Source: Nymphaea colorata
Taxonomy: Eukaryota > Streptophyta > Magnoliopsida > Nymphaeales > Nymphaeaceae
Assembly: GCF_008831285.2 (NCBI RefSeq)
Contig: NC_045141.1
Span: forward strand, 11,148,106 to 11,212,105
Length of the DNA: 64,000 nucleotides
Direction of reading: 5' to 3'
In this document: positions 1 to 11,463 of the stretch, piece by piece
How the letters are laid out: every line of letters starts with the position of its first letter
Position numbering within the stretch: the stretch's first letter is position 1
Made by a program: the position numbers and the translations under genes
The notes under the pieces: model-generated
What the model saw: only the letters and a program-made list of their open reading frames with translations
The model's database searches: none
What the model was told of the DNA's origin: nothing

Positions 1-2040
1 CGGGGACAAAGGGGCTGCTATGAGCCACTAGCATGGGCAACTAGGGACAACAACGAGTTGATTCACCTCCAATGCTTCTCCATGACCCATGACAGCATGT
101 ACCCCACACATGTATCGAAGGATGGGATCGATGGATCCTTGATGGGAGGGTCTGAATCGGCTGGTAGAGAGGGATGCAGTCTACAATCCACCACGAGTGA
201 CTACTTGCTAGTTAGTTCAAAACTCAGCCATCTGAATATAAGGACTGTCAGCGCTACTCTTGAGCAATTCGACCATAGAATGATGAAATGCCTAAATGCT
301 GGAAATCTGAGTGTCACGAGCACTCGTTATTTCCCTCGACTTGGGACTATTCTTATAAGGGGCTGAAAGAGAGAAGTCTAAAATTTGCAGACCCAAACAC
401 TCGTGAGCAGACAATGGAGTACACGGCAGTGGCACCAAACCTTCAGCAGGTTGAGAGGCAGCATTCGCCCAGCACGTTAGAGCGGGAAGAGATGCCATTG
501 GAGGGCATGACTAAGCCGGCCAAGATGGAGAAGACACCGTCAGCCACGGATGGAGATGAGGATATCTTTTCTTGGGATCCAGGTGGGAGAGTCTACTACA
601 TGAGGACCTCGACGGAGCCTCAGGGCAGACTCCATTTTAAGGGGGAGGGTCTGTTACGGGCCTACCTCCGCACAACCATGATGGCCGAAGGCACCCCGTA
701 TCCAGTCTGAGGCCACGGCGTTGGCAGCCTTTGACCATTCACTAGGGCCGTCTGTGTGTTAGGGAGGTTATAACGCCACATGGCCACTCTCTATGGCCTT
801 TCCGCATGCAAGGGAGGCTATCCAGGTGGGAGTTATACCCCTCCGAGAAGGGCGCCAGTCATGTGAGGCTGAGAGCCGATGCGAGAACCTCGAGCGCATC
901 GCACCCTGCAGCACCATATCAGGATGAGAGGGGCCGAGGAATGTCGGCCAGGGCCGGCAGCGCCAGCGCCGAAGGACGTCGAAGATGGCCCATCGTGGCC
1001 GAAGGTGGCGTCGGGAGACGCAGGCCAGCAGACGCCGAGAGAGCGTTGAGTGCGGAAGGCGCGAGCCTTACGCGCCGCGCAGGAAAGGAGCCCATTGTAG
1101 ATGCATGTATTATTTTCTGTGAGGCTAACCTTTCTTGTAGCAAGACAAGAGACAAGCCAGGGACGAGTGGAACCAAGGAGTTGAGCTTCCCTTCGTACGA
1201 AGGACAGACGCCATTGGAGGATGCTCAGCCCACACGGACGCGAGAGGAGGAGTCCACCCTGGCCGAGACGGGGTGAACCTTCCCTACCGAGCCGCACGGC
1301 CACACCCAGCCCAAGGAGTGGGCGATGTAATTTTGATTTTATTGACTGAGCCACACGGTCATTTGTATATGCTTTATGTGTATTATGTTTTGAGTTTATG
1401 ATTCTTTGGTTGTACAGGACCCGTACGGGTTGGACCGTCCCGAGTCACTATAAGTCACTATAAGCTTGAGCATGTACAGGGATATCTTGGATTTATGGAA
1501 CGTTTTATGTTATGGGATTTTACTTCTCACTTTCTCTCTCCTGCACCCACGAGGGTTTCTGCTTCGTCTTCTTCCAGTGAGGTTTCTTCCTCTTCTTCAC
1601 CCGACGGACACACTGGATCTTCTGGCGACGTGGATCTTCACCGGTGGACTCGTGCACCTCCGATTCTTCTCTCTCGACTTCACTTCTTCTTCTTCTGCTT
1701 CATCCACCAGTGAGGGTTCTTCCCTTCTACTTCCCGTCTTCTTCACCCAAAAGCATGATCTTTCCGCGACGTGGTTCTTCACCGGAGGACTCATGCCTTT
1801 CCCACCCCCTCGACGTTGGACGAATTGCTCCGTGGTTCTGAGCGATCCCTGGTGTCGAGGCTTGTCATCCGCCTGATCAACCCCCTTTCCCTATGCCTGT
1901 GACTCCCCAGTAACCCCACCATCGGTGAGCAGGACCCTCACCGTTCGAATTCATCCCATCTGCATTCCACCAGACCTTCCAGTTTCATCCGCATCTCCCG
2001 TACCCTTCCACGATCGTCCAACGCATTTCAAACCCCTGGG
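1..2040. other. Unassigned GC-rich block, probably transposon-derived
   Basis: This stretch is clearly more GC-rich than the AT-rich sequence after about 2040. Several overlapping open frames of 60-170 codons occur on both strands (for example 288-710 and 806-1276 on plus), but none shows a domain I recognise. GC content alone can produce such frames. The 3' part (1500-1900) is C/T-rich and resembles an LTR leader or 5' UTR. No LTR pair, TSD or primer-binding site can be seen because the left side lies outside the window. I treat it as probable repeat sequence of unknown family. Confidence 0.3.
1570..1800 (+). repeat. Diverged two-copy tandem repeat, about 135 bp per unit
   Basis: Two successive units share the order CCAGTGAGG(G)TTCTTCC, CTTCTTCACCC, GATCTT, GCGACGTGG, TTCACCGG and GGACTC. 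The first runs from about 1573 and the second from about 1706. The copies differ by substitutions and small indels, so the duplication is old. Arrays of this kind are common in LTRs and leaders of plant retrotransposons, but the parent element is not identified. Confidence 0.5.
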
Positions 2041-3734
2041 TATTGGATATGATCCAATTTGAAAATGTTGGGAATACGCTAATCCCAAGATGAACTGGGT
2101 TGGAGGCACGTCTAGGCTTTGTGTGGGCAATTGCCCACATGCATCCTAAAATTTTTCTTAATTTTATATTGATGTTTCTGAGTAATTTTTTTCATTTACA
2201 CATTGGTGTTCGATAAAAAAATAAATTTTTTTACGTAGTGATCCTTAACTAGTTTTTTCTGGCTCTACCATTGAAGATGAGTAAGTGAATCAGATATTAC
2301 CTTTACCGGCTGTTTAGCAGTAATAATAAGATGTTAGTGTCCCATATAGATTCAAGTGTTTGGTGAGTCTGTTGCAATTACTGTTCCATGTAACAATATG
2401 TTGCAATTATTGTTTCATAAATCTGTTGCAATTACTCTTTCTGGCTCCACCCGTAAGTATGCACTTTAATAATAAAAATCAGTTGAAGTAGAAGTATATT
2501 CTCAAATGTTTGGCACAGTATTAAAATTTTGTTGCTTAAAAGAACAGATATAAGCATAAAAGGTAACTGAGAACATGTCTTGTACGTAATAAAGTATGAT
2601 AAGCGCACTTATCAACTTAAGCCAAATATGAAAAATTAGCTAGTGCCTAGAACTAGATCTGAAAGGGCCAGAAATAAATTTGTACCCTATTTATTTATGC
2701 ACTATAGTTGAATTCAAGTTGTTTAATCTAATGAATTAGATGCTTTCCAGTGGATTGTAACTTTATAAATCAGCTTGTATGCATTGACAGGAAAATTATG
2801 TTTTCATGTAATTTGTAAATGAAAATTGGAGCGGCCTGAGCACCTCCACTGGAAACTTGGACTACAAATTTGGTCTTTTCATTTGTCCGCGAGCTATTAT
2901 AGTGCAACGACCTCTCAAATAACTAATATATATACATATGCACATTCATTTATGTTATAGTTGGGCAACATAAAAGACTGAATAATTGAAGATATGATCT
3001 CTACCCAATGAAGATACATTTACAGCCACTCAATTTTGTAAATTAGGATTTTCGTAATATTTTCAAAATCTTGAAAAATTTTATGTACAAAGGTTGGTCC
3101 CGAATATAAAAGCTTAACTAAAGATTTCAACTAAATTTTAGTTAGTTTTTTTTTTAAACCAATATATTAGTCAAAGTAAAGTTGACTTGGCACCAATTTA
3201 TCATGGGCCAAAGTTTAAGCCATTTTCAGTGCCGAAAGTTGCCCCAAGCCTTCAGCGAGTGATTAGTATATTTTTTCAGAGTAGAAGTTCATCTTTGCCA
3301 TGTTTGATAGCCTCCGATTTCAGACTCGAGACTGGATTTCAAGGCGAGATCTATGGTTTTAGCAAATGGTGGTTCTCAACACCTCAGATTTCAAATCTGA
3401 GATGGAGATGAACTCTGATCTCCCGTGCGGATCTGTGATCAGCGCACACAACACCAGAACAAGTCCTTACCGGCTTTTACCCAGCGGCCGGGGTGCGCAG
3501 AAAATGCTATTTTGTGCCCACTCTTTATAAAATGTCGGGCAAAGTCCCCCTTCCCCATAGGGTCGTAGGTATATATATACATGCAACCATCAAATAAAGG
3601 AGAAGGTTCTTTAAAATTGAAATTGTCACTATTAATTATACAATTTACATCGAACAAATGAAACACAATGACAAATCAATTTGTCTATTAGATTTACAAC
3701 CAAGGCAAACTGTAGTGGATTCACAATGATCAAT
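2041..3734. other. AT-rich interval without recognisable gene
   Basis: Low-complexity AT-rich intergenic sequence. Only short open frames are present and none has a recognisable motif. From about 3314 a stretch starting GTTTGATAGCC and rich in GAT(C/T) palindromic words resembles the ends of the MITE at 39919-40106, but no second terminus was found. Confidence 0.5.
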
Positions 3735-3850
3735 ATCTCGACAACGGTAGAAGCGGAAGCTGGATTCCATCAGTGTTGGGATTGTCGCCTGGTGCTTCAA
3801 TATGGACGTTGTGGTTCATGCTGGTCCCGCCACCTGCAGACCTGTGTGGC
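3735..3850 (-). pseudogene. Polygalacturonase (GH28) fragment
   Basis: On minus, one frame reads NVHIEAPGDNPNTDGIQL. This matches the first conserved GH28 block of plant polygalacturonases (usually APGDSPNTDGIH), which contains the first catalytic-site Asp in NTD. Polygalacturonases hydrolyse homogalacturonan in the cell wall. The upstream sequence looks related but is in another frame. The downstream GDDC block is absent before the frame breaks, so this is a short broken relic. It lies about 770 bp from an expansin relic on the same strand. The call rests on one motif, so confidence is moderate. Confidence 0.55.
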
Positions 3851-3920
3851 GCATACCATCAATGTGGAAGATCTTGCTATAAATGGTGTCTTGTTCCAAT
3901 CTGTTTTCTCCAGCCGTTAG

Positions 3921-4614
3921 GTTGATATGATCAGATTTTTTAAGTGACGTAAATCGGATTCTACCTATGATATCAGAAAGTACTTAGCTCATGCAACAAT
4001 GATCGGCAATGAAGAAGATTACAAGTGTTTGAGTGTGCGTGTGATGCATGCAAGCTCTATTAAATCTTTATAGCTACTTGAAGAACAGATTCTACAGCAT
4101 TCCGCAATAAAATTTTCACATATTGTTTAACGTGTATGAGGGTGCGGGCAAGAAGCTTCAAGCAAACCCAAGGGGACTATGGGCAGGTGATGCATAGTGA
4201 TTTATGGGATTTACTTAACTTTTTAAACAAAAGAAAATATTTTGGTAAAAAGTTAAAAAAAATATTAACTAGCATTCCCCTAGGCAGGAAACTAATATAC
4301 TTTGTATTTCACATATTTTATTTAAATTAGAAATCGCACATTTTTAGGATTTCCCAGCAAATCTTGAAAAATGTATTTTTAAAACATATCAAGCATTTTA
4401 TTGGGTGCTGAATTTGTCCATAAATCAGAAACAAGAAAGAACAAACATGACGCTAAAGCACAGGTAACCAAGTAAAGGAACTTTATATCTTTACCTAGTG
4501 AATATCAGAAGTCGCATCCATTTTAGATTTTATCAGAAAGTACATACCTGTGATCAGATTTAGACTTGTAGATGAATGAATAACTGAAAGACAATATGTG
4601 TCTTTGCATGGATA
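3921..4614. other. No gene seen
   Basis: AT-rich intergenic sequence between two gene relics. I see no conserved motif, RNA gene or transposon terminus here. Confidence 0.5.
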
Positions 4615-4904
4615 TCACTTGCGGTCGTCGTTGCACCTCATCTCGTAGCATAACCCGCAGCTGAGGCCATCGTTGAAGGGAGCAGTGTTGAGTGCAGCAG
4701 CCAGTGTGCTGTAGATCTGGCTGTACAGGTTGTCGTAGCCACAAGCTCTTTTACCCCCTGTTTCACATTGCCCCATCCAAAAATAATGAGCCACTAGTGC
4801 CAAGCACATTTTGAACCCTTCAATTTACAGATTGTAGGGGGAAATGTAGACTTACCCATGGTCCCTGATGCATCACCACCACCATGGAAGTTAAGGGCAG
4901 CCAT
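4615..4904 (-). pseudogene. Alpha-expansin fragment (two partial exons)
   Basis: Expansins loosen plant cell walls without hydrolysis. The distal piece (4856-4904) encodes FHGGGDASGTMG and ends in a GT donor (GGTAAGTC). After an apparent 98-bp intron (4758-4855, ending CAG) the next exon encodes [10 protein letters not shown] and [15 protein letters not shown]. These are the hallmark N-terminal blocks of alpha-expansins, including the HFD-domain cysteines. The frame stops at 4615-4617 after DDRK, where functional copies continue with WC and the rest of the double-psi barrel and binding domain. The signal peptide is also missing: 42 bp upstream the sequence gives way to the LTR of Gypsy-1. The two splice junctions are intact, so it derives from a genomic copy rather than a retrocopy. 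Confidence 0.82.
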
Positions 4905-4946
4905 TAATGCAACCCTTCAATTTCTGTAGGAAATGCAGAGCACGAG

Positions 4947-5443
4947 TGATGCAGAGCAGCACGTTCTCGGTTCCAATTCCCCGCCTCAGGTCCCACCTTT
5001 ATGCTTTAGTGCAAATCATGAGCCTTTAGCTATGGAATACCTTATGGATCTGAAGCATAGTCGAGATGAGGTGCTTCTAATTAGATACTTGAGGCGCACG
5101 AAGGGACCACTTCAACGCACATCTATCCCTTCGTCAGCATAGACTACCTAAATTGTTATTTTGAATTGTATATTGTTTTAAGATCTATTTTGTACTCATG
5201 TTCAATTTGTATCTAGGTGGATCCATTCAGATTCGAGATATGAGTTTAGGACCCGACCCATTACTTTCTTTTGTCTATATAAATGAGTGCCGACTTATTT
5301 TGTAGACAATCAATGGAGTTAAAGAGAAAAGCGAATGCTCTTTTGAATGTTTTGCCTTTTCCCTTACATTAGTTGTCGTACAACGTCTTTACTTCTGGCT
5401 TCAAACATTCCGATTGTCGTTTCTGTAAGCTAAGCTTGCGTCA
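4947..5443 (+). repeat. 5' LTR of Gypsy-1
   Basis: The sequence starts TGATGCAGAGC and ends TTGCGTCA. It aligns along its length with 10938-11463. It is followed after two bases by the tRNA primer-binding site, which fixes it as the 5' copy. The two copies differ at many positions, which fits an old insertion. Confidence 0.8.
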
Positions 5444-5445
5444 AT

Positions 5446-5457
5446 TGGTATTAGAGC
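5446..5457 (+). other. Primer-binding site of Gypsy-1
   Basis: TGGTATTAGAGC is one base away from the plant initiator tRNA-Met complement TGGTATCAGAGC. It lies two bases after the 5' LTR and is where minus-strand DNA synthesis would start. Confidence 0.8.
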
Positions 5458-7215
5458 AAGCTCTCATCGTTCTACCGTGCGCACAACTACAAAAGACAAA
5501 AAAAAGTGAAGGACTATGCTGCTATAGAAAAGAAACTACAGAGCTAGCAAATGCAAATAAGGAAAATCTAACAGAAACCCTACAGGTCTCGAAGGGGAAG
5601 TGAAAACTATCAAGAACACTTATAGCAGACCCTGGCAAACACGATTCTGTGATCGCTTACATCAGACATGATCTTGCTGCTACAACCAGGAAGGTCGATT
5701 CCTTGGCTCAAAAGTTTGACGAGTTCGGGGATGAGTTCAAAGGGATGTTCTGCTCTGTTTTGTACAACGCACAAAAATTTTACGCACTTCCTACTGTAAA
5801 CAACTGTCCGGCCATATGTGCATCAGAAGCTAAAGGAGGCGAACAGTGGGATCACCTTGCGAGAGATGTTGGGGTTTTGGGGGGGGAACCAAGAGTCATG
5901 ACTTAGGGCAGACCGCATCAGAAGGGATTCCTGCTAGAGCTTCATTACCGGTAGGGGAACCAGTTCCATCGTCAATGCTCCATGCCAAAGTTCCCCTTCA
6001 TTTGCCTGGAGGAGGTAGAGAATCAGCCACTTCGTCTTCCTCCCATCGTCACGCGAAAACTATAGCCGTGGATTTGACTGTCGTTGGTCTGCCCACCAGT
6101 GAGCAGAGGAAGATGCCTTGTCCGACGAAGGGAGCATCGTCGCTGTCAGGTCTTCCCGTCACTTTAGGTGGGCAAAAAGAGGCACGACAAACATCATCAT
6201 TCCCATCGCTGGCCAGTGGTGGTGCAAGGAACATAGTCAGCATCCACAGAATCCACTTCGTTCATTCTGCAACTGGCAGGAGAAATCAGGAGGTGCCACC
6301 ATTTGACCGGCCTTCCCCCGTCGATTTGCCGCCCGTCGAAGAACGTGGACTAAGGGGCGGTTGCCCACCACTGTTGTTCACCAACCATCATCACGGTTAG
6401 GAGGGAGTGGGCCCCCACACTCCTTTGGCGACTTCTCCTTTCTGCCTCGACAAAAGCTTCGAGAGGGCTCTTGAGGGGTCCGACGGTTCGGGCCGGTCTC
6501 TTATGGGACCGGTTAGAACCGAATCGGGGGTTTAAACCGATTTGGGTCCGTATCACCCGATTCACGGGTATAAGGGTTTGAATCCAGGTCCAAACTATAT
6601 AAGTATGCCTTTTCAACCTGGTATGGGTCCAGGGGTGTCTCCTAACCGAATCTAGACCTATATTACATGTCTCAAACCTACCCCAAGGCTTAACCTAGAC
6701 CTTATCGGACCTAGAACCCACCCCCATTGCATTTTGTACTGTGTCAAAACCAGGGCCATCCTCTTATGGATTCTAGATCAAGTTCAAACCCAGCATACTA
6801 TCCACAAAACCATATCCAGAATCCAACCCAAACCACTCTGGGTCCGACGAATAGTTTAGGAACAAACCCTATCCAAAACCAATCAGGCCTAAACCTTTAT
6901 CCAAACTCCTATCCAAATCTATCCCCAAACCCATATCTAGATCCTCACCTGAATCCTCGTCACACCCTACACCCATTTTCAAATCCATACCCGTATCAGA
7001 ACCCTTACCTTATCTTTGCATCGAATTGCACACATCCCCATCTGAATGCTTGTGTGACCCAAGCCCTAGATCCAGTTCCATATTGTGCAGGTACTGTCAT
7101 GGAGCTGCCACTCGCTTAGGCTCCCCAGCAGAGGTGTCAGCGAACAAGACCCCCTGTAGATCGGGCCAGCCAGAGGCCACCTCCAGTAGGGCCGCACCGA
7201 CACTATGCGCAAGCC
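5458..7215 (+). other. Leader and unassigned 5' internal region of Gypsy-1
   Basis: Between the primer-binding site and the recognisable gag lie about 1.75 kb of broken frames. One piece (5649-5906) has a heptad-like helical character, as in the N-terminal part of gypsy gag proteins. Another (6727-7119) is rich in Asn, Pro and Tyr, made of repeated NP(Y/F) units. Neither identifies a family. The length is generous for a leader, so a captured or inserted segment is possible. Confidence 0.45.
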
Positions 7216-8165
7216 ATGAGCGACAACGACTCAACCTATTCAGATGAGCAGGATGATGACGAGTTTTGGCGCGTGCATCCAGCAGGACCAGTTGACCATC
7301 GACAAAGGCATACTACAAATCGTTTGGATCACCCTACCAGATATGGGGTGAAGCTGGACCTTCTAGAGTTTGTTGGGCGATTTGATGCACACGAGTACTA
7401 TGAGTGGGTATATGCAGTATAGTTCTTCTTCGACTATCATAAGGTGGAGGAATATCACAGGGTACCCCTAGCTGTGACTCGGTTTCGTGGACTTGCTCAG
7501 ACTTGGTGGTTTGTGCTTCAAAGATCGTATGAGTAACCCAGTCAACGACAGGTGCAAGCTTGGGTGGAGATGCAGAGGTTGATGTACGCCAAATTTGTAC
7601 CTTCAAATCATGCTAAGAGGATATACAAGGAGTACATCAATCTGCGTCAAAGCTCGAGATCCATAGCAGATTATATGCAGAGTTTCATAGTTTCATCGAC
7701 TGTCAACAGGTTACAAAGTACGTTTCTAGTTTTTGTCCCTCTATTTTTGATGAATTTAATTGTGCCAGAGTAGAAATGTTAGATCAGGCAAACAACTATG
7801 CAATGAACATAAAAGAAACTTTGAAACGTAAGCATGAAACTCGAGTGTCGATAGGTGACACATCGTACAGCCCCAAGTCAAGTCTTCGAACCAAGGGAGC
7901 TAGCTCCTCAAAGCATGTCGAGACGAGACCTATGTAGCCTTCCCCAGGTAAAGGCAAGCAATCAGGTTCAACCTATAACACCTAGTCTAAAAACCGTGGT
8001 ACAGACCAACCCATCCGTTGTTTTAGATGTCATGAGTTAGGTCACTTAGCTTTGAAATGCCCAAATTCACAAAAGAAAGATGATTTAGCAGAGACCATAG
8101 AAGAAGCACCAGAATCTGATGGAAAAAATGTCTTGAGTGGCTTGTCTGAAGCGAGTTTTGATTAG
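7216..8165 (+). pseudogene. Gag of Gypsy-1 with zinc knuckle
   Basis: The frame begins in an acidic stretch and reads YGVKLDLLEFVGRFDAHEYYEW, which resembles gypsy gag capsid starts (here with a TAG at 7420). It continues with TRFRGLAQTWW and YKEYINLRQSSRSIADY, typical of the retrotransposon gag domain. At 8019-8060 a separate frame encodes CFRCHELGHLALKC, an intact CX2CX4HX4C nucleic-acid-binding knuckle. At least two stops and one frameshift break the gene, so no Gag could be made. Confidence 0.75.
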
Positions 8166-8995
8166 GGTGATGCTGTACATTTTGATGGGGATGATATAAG
8201 CAACCTTTTGTTGATTCGTCATGTTATGACTACACCAAAGGGGAAATCAGATTCTTCATGGTTGTGTAGTAACATTTTCAGGACTCAATACAAGTGTGAG
8301 GGGTATACCTCTAATGTGATCGTTGACAGTAGTGCATGTGAGAACCTAGTTTCGTAGGATGCAGTTTTCACCCTGGGCTTAAAACCTGAGAAATACACAC
8401 AACCTTATAAGATGGTTTGGTTTAAGAAAGGAGAAGAAGTTTATGTCATCCAACGGTGATTGATAAAAATTTCTATGGGGCCACACTACCTGAATGAGGT
8501 GTGATGCGACGTTGTTCCTATGAATGCATATCACATTCTTCTTGGTTGACCTTGGAAATATGATTGAAAGACTATTTATGATGAACACAAGAATACTTTT
8601 TCCTTTAAGTTCAAGGGCCAGACAGTTATCTTGCTCCCATTAAGAAAGCTACAACCCAAAGAGTTGGGCATCCAGTACAACCTTCTAACTTTGTAAGACT
8701 ATCTCGTGAAGAATTTTTGGATTATTGTGAAGAAGACAAATTTTGTTGCACTTTAGTTATTAAACCCGTGTCCATGATCACATATAACATTCCAAAAGAG
8801 GTAGCACTACTCATTTATGAGTTTCAGGATATTATGCCAGATGATTTGCCACATGAATTGCCAATCTGGATGTTCAACATGCTATAGACTATGTCTTGGA
8901 AGCCAATTTACCCAACATACCAGCTTATCAAATGAACCCCATTGACAATGCTGAGTTGTTCGTCAGGTCCTAGAGACCTTGCGCAAGGAAAAGTT
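8166..8995 (+). pseudogene. Protease and N-terminal RT remnant of Gypsy-1
   Basis: NVIVDSSACENLVS near 8315-8357 corresponds to the aspartic protease active site (normally DSGA or DTGA), with the Gly replaced by Ser. Near 8830 the sequence DDLPHELP, followed in another frame by QHAIDYVLEANLPNIPAYQM, matches the conserved RT entry (DLPxGLPP...IDL.PGA..P). Reading then degrades and the catalytic fingers and palm are absent. Several stops lie in between. Confidence 0.65.
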
Positions 8996-9039
8996 GTTCG
9001 TCAAGGCAAAAAAAAAAGTAGTTTCTTCACTCGAACCTT

Positions 9040-9600
9040 GTCTTTTTGGGGTTTATTATTTCACCAAAGGGAGTGCAAACTGATTCATCTATAGTGCAAG
9101 CTATGAGGATTGACCAACGCCAAAAACAGTGGTGATGTAAGGAGTTTTCATGGTCTAGCCACTTTCTACTGAAGATTCATCCAAAATTTCAGCACCATCA
9201 TGGCTCTTATTATTGAGTGTCTCAAGGGTGAAACTTTTAGGTGGACCCTAGCAGCTAAGAATGCCTTTCATACTATCAAAGATCATATGACTCATGTTTC
9301 AGTATTGGCTTTACTAGACTTCATTAGGGTATTTAAGGTAGAATATGTTGCTTCTATGCTTGGAATTGGAGTGGTGCTTAGTCAGAACAAGAGACCTATC
9401 GCTTTCTTTAGCAAGAAGCAAAACAAAGCAAAATATCAGTATTATACCCATGACATGGAATTCTATCTGTAGTGCAGACTCTTCGGTATTTGAGGCACTA
9501 TTTAATATACAAAAAATTGTTTTGTATAGAGATCATGTGATGCTTAAATATCTCTACAGCCAAAATAAATAAGTGCTCCCATGTCAAGTGGGTCAATTTC
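9040..9600 (+). pseudogene. RT C-terminus and RNase H remnant of Gypsy-1
   Basis: FLGFIISPKGVQTD near 9046 is the RT thumb entry (FLGYVISxxGI). It is followed by a shifted version of the SFHGLASFYRRFI block. The frame 9200-9472 then reads through ECLKG, FRWTLAAKNAF and a degenerate RNase H start (FKVEYVASMLGIGVVLSQ) to RPIAFFSKK, ending early at a TAG. The YxDD region that should precede this is missing, so roughly 450 bp of RT have been deleted near 8995-9040. Confidence 0.7.
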
Positions 9601-9879
9601 ATGCAAAAATACACATTCTCATTTGTCATCAGTCAGGAAAGCTTAAGAGAGTCGCAGACACCCTCAATAACCTCCTGATGTCCATGTGTGTGGAGGTAGT
9701 CGGATTTGAAAGCTATAGACATATATCATGCTGACCTGAACTTCAGCCACATTTAGACCGAGTGTTCTACTGCATCTCAATCGCTGGACTCCAAATTTTT
9801 CATTCATAATGGCCACATCCTATAGAAATAAGTTGTGTATCCTCAATACTCATTACGAGTATAGCTTATCGTAGGGCTC

Positions 9880-10870
9880 CATGGTGACAGAATGTTAGGA
9901 CATTTTGGTCATGACAAGACATATTCCTTGGTGGATGAATGCTACTATCAGCCCAAGATGAGGAAGGGTGTTGTTAACCTTGTTCAATGCTGTCGCACTT
10001 GCCAAACTGCAAAGGAGCATAGTCAGAACAGTGGGTTGTAACTCCTCTACCTACTCCGAACCGGTCATGGGAACATGTTTCTATGGATTTCATTGTTGAA
10101 CTTCCCAAGACGGTTGGTGCAGTAGACTCAATCATGGTGGTTGTGGATAAATTCTAAAAAATGACCATTTTCATTCTTTGCAAGCAGACGACAGATGTGT
10201 CACTGGTTGCCTCTTACTATTTGAAAGATGTGACATGGTTTCATGGACTCTCCCATTCAATCACATCAGATCAAGATACGAGGTTGTTGAGTCATTTCTA
10301 GAGTTCACTATGGTCTCTGCTAAATACTAAACTTCAGTTCAATAGTGCTTACCATTGATGGTCAAATCGAGGTAATCAATCGAATTCTAAGAAACCTACT
10401 TAGGTGCCTTGCAAGAGAAAATAAAAAAACCCAAGTCTTGGTGCTACCAAGTTTGCATATAACAACTCAGTCAACCATTCCACTGAAAAGGCTCCTTTTC
10501 AAGTGGCATATGGTCAATCCCCGAATCATGTTGTTGATTTATCCACAATACCCGACACTGAAGAACATACACTGGTAGCACTTGATGCTATTGAGTATAT
10601 GTGTGATGTCCATAGTCAAGTGAAACAGAAGCTCTAGGAGAGCTATGAAACCTACAAGTCTCTTGTTGATCGTAGTCGTTGAGATGTCAACTTTGAAGTA
10701 CGATAACAAGTCTGAGTCTACCTACAACCTGAGCGATGTCCTGTTGGTACCTATAGTAAGTTAAGTCCAAGGAAATACGACCCTTTTCACATCCTTTATC
10801 GCATAGGAACAAATGCCTATCTGCTTGAGCTTCCTGAGGATGTGACAAATTTCGTCGATCTTCAATGTTT
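9880..10870 (+). pseudogene. Integrase remnant of Gypsy-1
   Basis: HGDRMLGHFGHDKT followed by CCRTCQTAK (about 9880-10015) is the HHCC zinc-binding domain of gypsy integrases. Out-of-frame remains of the DDE core follow. The C-terminal block near 10730-10860 contains SKLSPRKYDPFHILYRIGTN, matching the GPY/F module region after the core. Stops and frameshifts interrupt every part. Confidence 0.72.
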
Positions 10871-10937
10871 CTAATCTATTTCCATACTCTTGTGACAATG
10901 ATTCGTCGGAGACAACTTTTCTCCAGTCAAGAGAGAA

Positions 10938-11463
10938 TGATGCAGAATGAGACCAAACCCATCATGTTCCTCGTTCCAGTTCCCCACCTCAAGTCCCAAC
11001 TTCGCGCTTCAGTGCAAATCACGAGTCTTCAGTTGGAGAATCCCCTATGAATCTAGAGCATAGTCGAGATGAGATGCCTCTACGTAGATACTCGAGGCGC
11101 ACAAAGGGATCACTTCAACGCACATGTAGCCCTTCGTCAGCTTAGACTACTTGAATTGTGATTTTAGATTATATATTATTTTAAGATCTATTTTGTACTT
11201 ATGTTCAGTTTGTATTTGTGTAAATCCATTTAAATTAGGGATATGTATTCAAGACCCAACTGTTACTTCCTTTTGTACACATAAATGGACGACGACTTAG
11301 ACAATGAAATTAAAAAAGAAAGTGCATGCTTTTTCAATGTTGTCTTTCCCTTTACATTAGTTGTCGTATAACGTCTTTACTTCTGCTTTGAACATTCCAA
11401 TTATCGTCTTTACTTCTGCTTCGAACATTCCGATTATCGTTTCTGCAAGCTAAGCTTGAGTCA
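10938..11463 (+). repeat. 3' LTR of Gypsy-1
   Basis: It aligns with 4947-5443 from TGATGCAG to GAGTCA. It is slightly longer because of an internal duplication of about 36 bp near 11370-11440 (CGTCTTTACTTCTGCTT repeated). It lies directly after the integrase C-terminus and a short purine tract. Confidence 0.8.

Larger units (their letters stand above)
4947..11463 (+). mobile_element. Ty3/gypsy LTR retrotransposon Gypsy-1, decayed
   Basis: Two related LTRs bound the element (TGATGCAG...GTCA). A primer-binding site matching initiator tRNA-Met follows the left LTR and a purine run (AAGAGAGAA) precedes the right LTR. Internal remnants appear in the order gag, zinc knuckle, protease, RT, RNase H, integrase, which is Ty3/gypsy order. 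All frames carry stops and frameshifts and the RT core is deleted, so it cannot be autonomous. The flanking pentamers ACGAG (4942-4946) and ATAAG (11464-11468) match at only 3 of 5 positions, which is weak TSD evidence for an old insertion. Confidence 0.85.

Noticed and set aside
3300-3450. Possible second copy of the MITE at 39919-40106.
   Set aside because: Only the first part (GTTTGATAGCC...GATTT) looks similar. No second terminus or target duplication was found.
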